From assembly GCF_022539665.2 (NCBI RefSeq), contig NC_081331.1, forward strand, positions 62,001 to 126,000: a DNA stretch of 64,000 nt. The letters are read 5' to 3'. Shown here piece after piece: positions 39,486 through 49,193 of this stretch (positions are counted from its first letter, which is position 1; each line of letters begins with the position of its first letter). Below the pieces are notes generated by a model. It saw nothing but the letters and a program-made list of their open reading frames with translations, was not told the origin of the DNA and did not search any database. This stretch comes from Daphnia carinata (taxonomy: Eukaryota > Arthropoda > Branchiopoda > Diplostraca > Daphniidae). A program made the translations under genes and the position numbers.

Positions 39486-41314
39486 TTAAAAAATAGTTAG
39501 TTTAGAAGAGCTCTTTCTTTGTTTTTGCTCATTCACTATATGACGATCAGAGGCTCGAAGATGGTCCAAATCCTTTTCTTTGTCCACTAGCCTCAGTCGA
39601 ATTTGTGAAACAGATGCTAGGTCACCACGGTCGCTTTGCCGTTGCAAAGACTGTTTTAATTTGGCGATTTCACGTTCAGCCCTGCGGATTTCTTCTCCAA
39701 CTTGCAAACTCTGAACGTTTAATTTTTCACGAGTTAAGTGACCCAACTTTGTCGTCTTCGGCCACGATGATGAAGTGCCAGGTAGTGCTTCACATGTTTA
39801 GACAATTTCGGTCAGTATGACAGATGATCCATGAAACAATTTTTTTAAGCTAATTACGTACCTTCTTTGGAATGAGGGCCGTTATTTTTTGTTAACTTGG
39901 AATTGATAAAATCGAAAACAGACGCTTTTCGTTCGGACGCAATTGGCTATCTGACGGGACCGAATCTCGGCTTTCGCTTTCTGGCGTTCCAATCGCTTTT
40001 CTACAGAAAGCATATTCAAACTTCCGGCTGCTTCTCTCAGCTCCATGCAACGATCTTTAGAATACAATAATAAGATTTGGTATAACGAATAATTTTCGAG
40101 AATCTCTAAAAAGGAGAAAAAAAGGCCTTTACCAAGTGATCGGCCAGGAGGAAAAACCATGGCTTCGACTGGTTCGATTCGGCCTTCTCCTTCCTTTCCA
40201 AGCCCAGAACCATGGACATAGCCCATTTTCGCCATCAAACGAGATCCAATTCCACGCGTGTGTTGTTCCCACAATCCAAACGATTCGATACCCGCTCCTC
40301 CAATGTTATTCATTTCGAGGTATTTTGAAGTGAACTGCGAGTCATCGTCATCTTCGTCCGTACTGAACTCCGAAGATGAATCTTCTTCTTGCTCCTCTAA
40401 TGAAATCAAAACCATTTAATCATTTTGTTGTGGCAAGGGCGTAGTAATGTTATACCAAGTGGATAAACACAGTGCAGATTAAGCAAGAGAGCATCATTGC
40501 AATGAAGAAATTTAACTGAAAATTCTGTTCCTTTAATAACATCTTCAACCCTTCCCTTGTACCATAGGTCATCTTTATATTTTGCCAACACCATGCAACC
40601 CTCAACAATTTGGCTATAATCTGGATCACTGTTAAGCAAATAAAATAATAATTATTGGAATATCTTGTATTTGCAGTGAAAAGTCATACCTGAGATCTTG
40701 CACTTCATCAAGCCTAACAGCATAGCCATGGGAATAATGGCATTTATCATCTGAATATTTACAATTTCCTTCAAGATAATAAGGACATGGCTGCATTTTT
40801 TTGTTGGTGGGATGCATGAAAACAGCTTTTACATATACCAGACCATCTTCATTTAACTCTGAGCCAAGGATAATAGCATTATGATACCCAATTCCACCCC
40901 ATTCATATTTGAAGGGTACTTTACATTTTACTCCTTCTAATGCTGAAAGCTCATCCTGTTAGAAGAAATGTAAAAAAGCTCTTAACTTACAAATGTAATT
41001 GGTATCACTACTGAGGAAAACTGACTTCCAAGCTTGATTCATTTTGGCTATCAGAGGTATCACTCTCTTGAGCTGTTGTGGTTGAAAGGCTCGTTTCCGT
41101 CAGTAATATGATTTCTTCCAAATCCTTAACAACTTGTTCCAAATCCGCTTTTTGTTCTTCTGACGCGACCAGCAATGCATCGTGGATTTGCTTGAGCTGT
41201 ATTCTTAAATTAATTTTAAGATTACAATTGATACTGAATATAGAATTATATCGTCTGAACCTGAGTTTTGTATAGCTGAAGAGAATCTTGTAATGATTGT
41301 GGGTCCTCAGACAT
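39486..41314 (-). CDS. ZGPAT: ZGPAT: CCCH zinc finger, Tudor and G-patch protein
   Basis: The exons are 41314-41261, 41196-41026, 40955-40690, 40628-40456, 40396-40133, 40054-39862 and 39787-39486. Domains in order are an N-terminal acidic coiled segment; a CCCH finger (C-P-Y-Y-L-E-G-N-C ... C-H-Y-S-H); a Tudor-like segment ([18 protein letters not shown]); a G-patch ([20 protein letters not shown]); the V-F-D-F-I-N-S-K-L motif; and a C-terminal coiled coil. The order and motifs match human ZGPAT, a nuclear DNA-binding repressor of EGFR that is also linked to spliceosome remodelling. One anomaly: within exon 6 the frame that enters from exon 5 shifts by one base near 39940-39950 before the V-F-D-F-I motif. 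Either a base is in excess, or a 58-nt intron (40004-39947, GT...AG, phase 0) is removed. Length would be about 473 or 454 residues. Confidence 0.88.
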
Positions 41315-42367
41315 GCTGGAAACGCGACACCAAAACTTTTGCAAGAAAACGATACGAAAAATAAACTCAGCCCCGTTTTTGTTGCTTTGTGTACAAAATT
41401 ATCATTATGTTGTCTGCTAACGGCATTGCCAGTTTGCCAGTGGCTCTAAAATGACAGCCACTATGAGCGGCCCTCTATCGCCTCCATCTCTAACTCTCCA
41501 TATCAAACTTCTCCGAACGGCGGGAAAATTTTGGTGCCGCTGTTATGTTTGCAAATGTTTGTTTTCCACCCCCATCCCCTTTTTCTCGCATCTAAAAACA
41601 AAGGAACATTAAACCGCAAACAGAAATAATAGCGGCACAAACATATTCCCGCCAATTCGGGAGGTCTCATAATTGTGGGTGCATATAATACATACTGGCG
41701 CGCAAACGCTCATTGTAAATTTGCAAGGTGAGGAGAAGACACCACGTGAAATTTTTCTCTGGTTTCGTTGAATGTAGAAATATCTCTTAGGCTGCTTTTC
41801 GCTTTGAAAACTGTTTAGCTTCGATTGTAAGTCAGAAGTTTAAAAATTTAATTAGAATAAGCACTGAGTAAAGAGCTCAAACAAAACGTAGCATGTGGGA
41901 TGTTGCAAAAAATTCTGGATAAGAGTCACGTTAGAGGAAAACATGGAAATTTAAACTTCTTTTGGGCTTTGCAACTTGAACAGTTTTGCCTTTCTATTTT
42001 TATACATTTCCTACAATTTGTAAGTGGGATGTATAATTTGTACCATTGAGTAAGTTTTTTAGCTCTAACAAGCAGATTTGGTATTTAAATAAACTAAACA
42101 TTTAATCCCTGTTAAACCTGAATGTAGGTACACAATGTGTTTCATGCTGAAGTACCTTATGTTCTTGAACAGAAGCAGTAGGATAAAACAGGATAGTAAG
42201 ATTCAGCAGTATGAAGTGAGTCCTCGAATCTTGGAAGATTTGCAATTGGTGGATTCTGCGAAAGAAATCTGAAACAATGTAAGGAAAAAACATTTGGTTT
42301 TTGTGAAGTGAGTCTGCCTTAAATTTCCCTTGCATTAATGGGTAAAAGTGGATAGGATCTATTGGGT
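41315..42367. other. Intergenic region upstream of ZGPAT
   Basis: About 1 kb between two same-strand genes. It should contain the ZGPAT promoter and the 3' untranslated region of the upstream membrane-protein gene. A long antisense-looking frame at 42102-42473 (minus) overlaps the last exon of that gene in a different frame and is discounted. Confidence 0.45.
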
Positions 42368-42909
42368 TTATCCAGTACTGCATGAACTGTCTTCTTGAAG
42401 ATCCACTTGGGCCACTACATTGTATTATGTATGCTCCAAAAAATGTTTTAGTGGTTGTTGAATGTTGAGGCATATCTAGATACTAACCAGTATTTTGCTT
42501 TTTCAAGGATGCATTGGTTGATGGTTCTTCTAGTTCGAAAAAGCTTCCTGAAACCAACCAGAAGACCCACACAGACACAAATGTGGAGAAAATGTCAAGG
42601 AAATCCAGCCGTGAATCTTATAATATCCTGTTATCCAAAAAATGTGTCAGGATCGTCGGTAATAATTCTGATACGATATCTTTCATAAATAACAGCACTG
42701 TTAGCTATAACTGAGCCTATATAAAATACCATGCGTGACAGGGACTTAAGTGGGCCTAAACGTGGCCTGATTTGTACGCGTTTGGAACGAGAAAAAACTT
42801 TAGCTGTCGCTGAGCTCTTAACAAAGCTGACATCCAAAGTCACACTGCTTTTTCTTTTAACGCCACCAAATCCCTGGTCGTGTCCTTTTGGCTGATGCAG
42901 CATTAGCAT
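42368..42909 (-). CDS. Unrecognised small two-helix membrane protein
   Basis: Three exons, 42909-42675, 42616-42488 and 42414-42368, splice with matching phase-1 junctions through introns of 58 and 73 nt and give 136 residues. An in-frame TGA upstream supports the start at 42909 (or the next Met at 42903). The first 55 residues are basic and polar (G-V-K-R-K, S-R-S-K-R-V-Q-I-R-P-R). Two hydrophobic segments follow at about residues 60-75 (M-V-F-Y-I-G-S-V-I-A-N-S-A-V) and 84-106 (L-D-I-F-S-T-F-V-S-V-W-V-F-W-L-V-S), separated by a charged loop (Y-E-R-Y-H-S-R). A polar C-terminus ends in D-S-S-C-S-T-G. The exon structure is a strong sign of a real gene. I do not recognise the family; an organelle or ER membrane protein would fit the basic N-terminus and short hairpin. 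Confidence 0.6.
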
Positions 42910-45305
42910 TGAGAAAGGTAGTATTATTTCGTATCACCGTCAACCGAATTAGTAATTCATTCTGGAATACGTCCTAGGAAGGTGTAGATTCAAGATTCCT
43001 TTCACGGACAGTAAAAATGACTTGTTAACAGAGTGGCATCATCAATGCTGATGACGTTCTCGCCGCATTTCTTTCAGCCTATTGGAACCGAAGTCTCGTC
43101 TGAATTCTATGTACTGATAAGGTAAATACCCTTCCGTAGCAAATTTTTAAAATCATCAGATCGCGTAGACGCTGCAGTGCATGTTCGAAAGCGATAATTG
43201 TTTTTTGAGAATTTGACAAGATATAATGTAAATTTGTTTAATTTAGGGAATACTGTGGGTGTTAACATGAAATCTCTGAATTTCCAATTCAGTTGACCGA
43301 CAAATCGTTCCCAAATGGTTTGACCGCCTTGTGCAAAGGAAAGACGAGAGGAAGACGGATAGCCTCCTTGACCTCCGTATTTGCCGTGGTCTTACGGCTG
43401 TCATCAAGTGGTATATATCGGACCCAAATATTCGAGGTATATATTATGCTTGTGTTTATATTTAGACATCCCATAAATAAGTTCAGAAAATAGCAAAGTC
43501 CTTCAAGTGGTTGTTGCCACATGTAGCCGTTCTAATTTCATCCTCCAATTTCCCATTTTGTATAGACAATTTAGACCACTGGACAACAAGCCTTGCAACA
43601 GTCGGTTGAACAACGTCTATTACGCCTACAAGTCGTCCGGCAAAATGGGACAATTTTGTCAAAATTACCAGCGCTGTTTTCAGTATGCGTTACTGCAATG
43701 TAGACCTCAAAACCAGCCGACGAGCAAAATTCAAAACATTAATATTTCGTCGCAGATGCAAGGTGACCTAGTTTCTTATTCCAACTCTTTACGTCATTTG
43801 GGCGATACTTTTTATTACTAAAAATATGTTGATGTCTTTCGTTATCCCGGGGGAAATTTTAAAACTTGAGTAATGGACCCGAGACTGTCACGTACGCGGG
43901 AACTTAGCGGGACAGGCTGTAAGCAGACCGTTCCGCTCTATGCCTTGTCTCATTACGTGAAAGAGAGAGAGCTTATAGACTGATCACGGCATCGTTGGGA
44001 AATGAAATGGCATCCAAGCGCAGATGTTCTTGTTGAACCGACGTCTATAGGATAACGATTTTTGGGTGTGTATAAGACATAAATCTCGGCGTGACATTGA
44101 TTCGTTTCTGAGTTTCTCGGCAGAGCGGAAGCGGATTAGTGAGTATGAGTGAATATTCCCTGCTGAATTTCCGCTTCCGGCGGGAGGAAGTGATGAAAAT
44201 GAGCGATGAAACTTTATTTTCCGACTGCCTGACATGTCGAAGGACTTTTTCTCGATCGATACGCTTGAAATGAATGTTGAAATTGAAATGCATGCTAAAA
44301 ACCATTTATTTTTCACAGATATAGAATCCGACCACTCACCTTAAAATGAGACGTTGAGTGGAGCTCTTCTGGCGAACCCATAATTTCATCTGTTCGGTGC
44401 ACCCATTCACATAAGGTACGAAGTCTTTGGTTCGTTACATGTTTTTGTTTCTAAGCGCATCCAAACGGCACAGAGAATTGTTAGTGTGTTTTGTTATGGC
44501 AACAACATCCAGCGCCAGGACGTAGTCTGTGTACATCATATTGTTGTTGCGCTTCTTGCGTTTCATGCTGAGCCCGAATAACGGCAGACACAACCCAACA
44601 CCATGGCAAACCGAAACAAGCAGCCATCACTTGCAATTGATTACAAACAGTCAAAGCTCAGTTCCGTCTTCGGCCTCTCTTTTTCCTTCTTCGTTCTTTC
44701 TTTTTCTTTCGACTCCACGTTTTTATATACCGGGGGTAAAATGGTTTATATTTTACAAATAAACAACGCCAGCGACGACTAGGTTATACAAACAAGGCCT
44801 GCGACAAACGAATAACGATTTTTTATGTAATTCTATTTCTTTTCAGTGGCTGGACGAATTGCAGCCCCATCATTCCTGGTTGGCTCCGACATTCTTCCGA
44901 TCGATTGACCCAATAATATGCAAAATCTTCAGCGATGGTGGATGATGGAAAAGGGAACGAGAATAACAACAAAGAGAAGGTATTTTTCTTTTTACGTCAG
45001 ATAGGAGTAAGGGCATTACGACAAATGCATTTCCAATTCAATAAATAACAGCATATATGGAAGAGAACAAATTGAGAGGAAGAAAAACAATGTGGTTTTG
45101 ATGGATTAGCTGTTCTCTTCGACTCGGTAAATTTAATATATGAAATCAACAAATTTAACAATCAATTATCTAAGAATTGGCTTCACTTCATTGTTTTTGA
45201 TAATTCAATTCACGTAATACGATGACAGTGCTGGACTTTTTCAGTGAACGTTCTTGGCAATCAGTGGACGTTAATTCTATATTTAACCTTCGACTGTTTG
45301 ACACT
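42910..45305. other. Interval with two isolated plus-strand exon-like segments
   Basis: 43293-43436 is flanked by a good acceptor (tttccaattcag) and a GT donor. Its 144 nt are open in two frames, one reading W-F-D-R-L-V-Q-R-K-D-E-R. The next acceptor at 43565 leads into an 85-codon open stretch to 43821. 44847-44979 has a strong acceptor (ttctatttcttttcag) and a donor, and contains an ATG (44935) opening a 15-codon frame M-V-D-D-G-K-G-N up to the donor. I could not connect either segment into a gene, so they are not called as CDS. Confidence 0.3.
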
Positions 45306-48300
45306 TCAAGTCAAATTCATCGTCGAACTATTTGACGCTGCCAGTAGAGCGATGATGCTTGGTGTTGCCGCCGTTGTCGTCGTCGAATTCAAAATTGTCC
45401 CCAGCTGGCCTGTCTGTTGCGGCGAGAAAACATTGTTGGATGCCGTCCCGTTTATCATGTCCCCGTTACTTGAAACGGAAGTGAATGTCTGCAATTCATT
45501 TTCTTTCCGCACTAGAAAAAAGAGAAAAGGAAGTTGATGAAATAGGATGAAATAGTCACCACGATTGTAAGTGCAACTATATCATTTGAAATGTATAGAG
45601 TAATCGACTCGTGATACTTTAGGACCGTCCATTTGGAATTTTGCCCGCTGGTTAAAAAAGGAAATGGTCAGCAGACTATAACCAGAAGTCGATGACCGAT
45701 GGATACACGCCATGACCCGCCTTATACTCGCGAGTTATAGTTTCACATGGCAACTGTGAGGCATGTGATAATCCCATACAGCACGTTTCTACCGTCTGTA
45801 TAAACACAGAAACCTAGAGACGAGAAGTTCAAAACTGGTGGCCATCGACGGTGGAGGAAAGACCGCCAACGTCAGAGACGGAAGGAAGTTGATGGACTGA
45901 TTTATACAGCATTGCTTTCACTCATATCTAGTGGCTGAACCGCAGGACACTCGGCTGCATGCCAAGTGGACAAAAGAATTGAGTCGACGAACAACAAAGA
46001 GATGGCCGGCAAAAAGCTAAAATATGCAATACGTTTCTACTTTGTCATTGATGAAAGTAGCGACATTGTTTGCCTCATATTTTAAGCGTACCGTCCAGAA
46101 CAAACGGGCGGCAGCATCCGCAAATGCATCGTCCCAATCTAAACGTTTGGGTGACGCACTGTCCCATCACACGCAGTCCAGCACCGTGTCGCTTGAGAAC
46201 AAACAGCTGCTCTATTCTGGGAACGGCCAACCATGTAGGTCACACTGGATAGCTGCTGGTCCAACTCGGTTGAGTACGTCCGGCCTGATCTACTGAATGC
46301 ATACGCAGTGAAATGGTCTGCATGGCACATGTCATTCGTCAGATACAATCGGAACATTTTGATTCAGTGTAGAATGAGCCAAACATGCAACGTGATGCAG
46401 TTTACACGTAACTGAAGTGGATGGAACAACCAGTGAATTGCTCGTTCATCATCTTTTGGCCATCGATCGCATGACACGAAATCGCAGAGGCAGCCACTTG
46501 GCCGTTGAAAGATATTTCGTATGGCACAAATACCGTCATTCTAAAAATGGCTTCGTCACACAGCATTCGTCAAACGCCAGTTGATCGGTGAATGGAGCGT
46601 GAGAAGTGATCAAATTTCGCTGTCGTTTTGCATTTCCTGCTTGCCAATGTGTGCCCATTTCCCCATTTATGGACGGTTGAATTTAGAATAGTCGTCTGCT
46701 ATACGGGCGGTGAAACCCAATCTGCTTAGCAACTCTGCGAACACTGCCGACGTCTTTCTTATATTTAGATCGTCGTCGCGTGTCGTCTGTTGTAGCAAAG
46801 TTTAAAACGGGAGCAAAAACACACGAATACCAACTATTTCATCTTGGTGTCATACTGCCATTTTGCCAAGAATGTTGGCCGTTTCACAGCGTGACTGCCG
46901 AATCGTCCGTACCACATTAAAGTCAATGAGCTAGTCGGTCGTGAAGTCACATGATCGAAGGAAGAAAAAAAAATGGCTGTCTGCCTCCTTTTCCAGCAAT
47001 CAATAAGAGAGGATGAAAAAGGACGGCAGATTGGGCATCATTTTTCTTTCTTGCGCGTCAATAATGGACAGACACTAGACGCGTTCATCGGCGAATTTTC
47101 CAATCACGACTTGATGTATTCGTATTGAATGTGAGGCCCGTGTAACCTCACGGCGTTTCTGCAATCACGACAAAAGATGGGCAGCTATTTGGTTTCCGTC
47201 AAGTACAATCAATGACTCAACGTCAAATATTTTGTTGGCGCAAAGTCCTCAAAACGAAGACTCGGGAGAAAAGTTGGTAGACGGCCAGACAAATAAATGA
47301 CGGTCACTGAGTGCATCGAACCATCCGAACGAGTTAAGCTGGCCGTATACTGGATTTCTCGCTAAATGATGGTGCACATCGTAAATACGCAACCGCTCGT
47401 TTTTGCACAAGTTGGATTCGTTTAACACAAGAAGTTGAAGGAATCAAACAAGTTTTTGATCAATGAGATTGGATCATGGAAGAAGCCAGAGATGGTATTA
47501 TGAAATTGAATTGATTCAAGACGATCAATAACTTCAAGTTCTCGAGGAACGTCTCCATTTTTTCTTCACTTTATGGAAATGAGCTGCTGAACGCATTAGA
47601 TAATGTCTTCCTCCTGTACACACGAGCCGGGCACATGAAGGATTGCTAATCATGTCAAGTGCGCCAAAAGAAAGCCAAAGGATTTAGCCTGTAAAAAAGC
47701 TGTGTACATCCGACATGTAAGTGGTAATGGCGGTTAGGAGACATGAAGTAATAGCAGCATTTTGTATAAATGATGTATATATATAGAACTCTAGGTTTTT
47801 ATTTTTAGTTTGCCTAAACGAAAGAGAGAAGAAAGTATTTTCGGTGAGCTATAGACGTGCGTTTGCGCTCTGCCGGCCAGCGAGTGGACGCTCAAGACTT
47901 TGTAGAAGAAATAAACAATTTATTGTTTCGTTTCTATACAAGAGCCTCTTTCGTCTTCTCCTCCTTGCAGTCTGGCGTTTTCGTTGAGAAGCGCATTTGT
48001 GTATAATTTAAAGGCTGCCCCCATGTTGTGAAGGACAGTGACGTCACGATGTCTTTTGGGGGTGCGAAATGGCAATTTCACTTTCGAAACATGCTAGTGG
48101 GTGGCTTTCTCTATTAGCAGTTTGTAGCTTTTACATTAACTTGGGTAGACGATAAAAAACGGCCCACTGTTTATACAAAAAAAAAAAAGTCCCTTTGAGG
48201 ACACGATCAATACCAAATGTTTTAATCTTGTGAAGTCAACTTAAGAACGCTATTTCGTAACAGGCAAGTTGGCGCAAGATTTGGTCTGGCGCTGCACCTG

Positions 48301-49193
48301 CTGCTGAACAGATAAGACTTAAGAAAAAGATGAATTACCGGCTTCATCAATGGCCGACGCGTTGAAGAGAGTTATAAGGACAAAGAGGGCGCTGGCCGTC
48401 AACAAGATGAACGTCGTGCAGACGACGGCCATGACCACTTTCTTGCGACGGCGTTCTTTAGGCGTCAATACTTGCTCTTGCTGTTGATACTCTTCGCTGT
48501 GGCCGTCTTTCAGCGCCGCTGGACTGCCATCGGCATTGTTTCCGGCTGCCAATAAGCTGTTGCTCGGGTACGAATGTCTTCGGTGATAAGACGCCAACGC
48601 GGAAGAATGAGTGGCCGGATGACGGCCATTGTTGTTTCCGGCGGAGAAAAGAGGACCACTGGAGGATCGTTCCACACAACGGCCGGAGCGTCACTGAACG
48701 CCACCCGTTTCTTGCGCAAATCGCTTTCGTGACGGATGATGGACAGACGCAAACAAGGTTCCAAACAACTTGTGCTCGAACCCAATCGGATGGCTCCGCC
48801 GTCCACACATTGCTGCATGCCGGAGGACGAATGCTGTTTACAACGAGCGGCCAACTGACCGGCTGGACCTTCCGACTGTCGTCGACTGACGCGATTACGA
48901 TTCTTCATGCCTTTGCTACGCGTTCCGACATCGCTTCCGTGTCGTTTGATGCTGCGCGGTCCACTGGCCACGGCGGCCCCGTTTGTTTTCGATCGAAGCG
49001 GATGGCTCTTGTGATCAACGGTGCCACCGGGTGGAGAAGAAATGGCCACGTTGATGCTGGTGCCACTACCGTTCGTCCTCTGTTCGCCATCCGGCTCCAG
49101 GTAATGGACATTGTAACGGCCCCATTGGTTGCAATCGGAAACGAAGTCGCTCATCTCGTTGCTAGTCCCAGACTCTTGCTGTCCGTTTGTCAT
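45306..49193 (-). CDS. Single-pass membrane protein, paralogue 1 of tandem family (apparent 2-nt frame lesion)
   Basis: Exon 1 is 49193-48339 and the proposed terminal exon is 45511-45306, with a 2.8-kb intron. Exon 1 starts M-T-N and encodes about 245 polar, Ser/Arg/Gly-rich residues, then K-E-R-R-R-K-K and one hydrophobic helix (V-V-M-A-V-V-C-T-T-F-I-L-L...). It ends at T-L-F-N-A-S-A-I-D-E-A with a phase-1 donor. The terminal exon, behind a good polypyrimidine acceptor, completes the codon and reads R-K-E-N-E-L-Q then a Ser/Thr/Asn-rich tail of about 65 residues. That tail has four N-glycosylation sequons (NGT, NST, NSS, NLT), implying a type II topology with the C-terminus outside. The upstream and membrane-proximal parts of exon 1 are in different frames. 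Removing one TG from the CACACA tract at 48673-48678 (plus-strand view) restores one frame and the same phase-1 exon end as the two paralogues; the protein would then be about 352 residues. It may be an assembly error, an allele or a decaying gene. Function unknown. Confidence 0.5.

Noticed and set aside
42102-42473. 123-codon minus-strand frame
   Set aside because: It overlaps the last exon of the two-helix membrane gene in another frame and mostly covers its 3' untranslated region.
46024-46296. 90-codon plus-strand frame
   Set aside because: Opposite-strand fragments at the same place look at least as protein-like, and the frame lacks splice or homology support.
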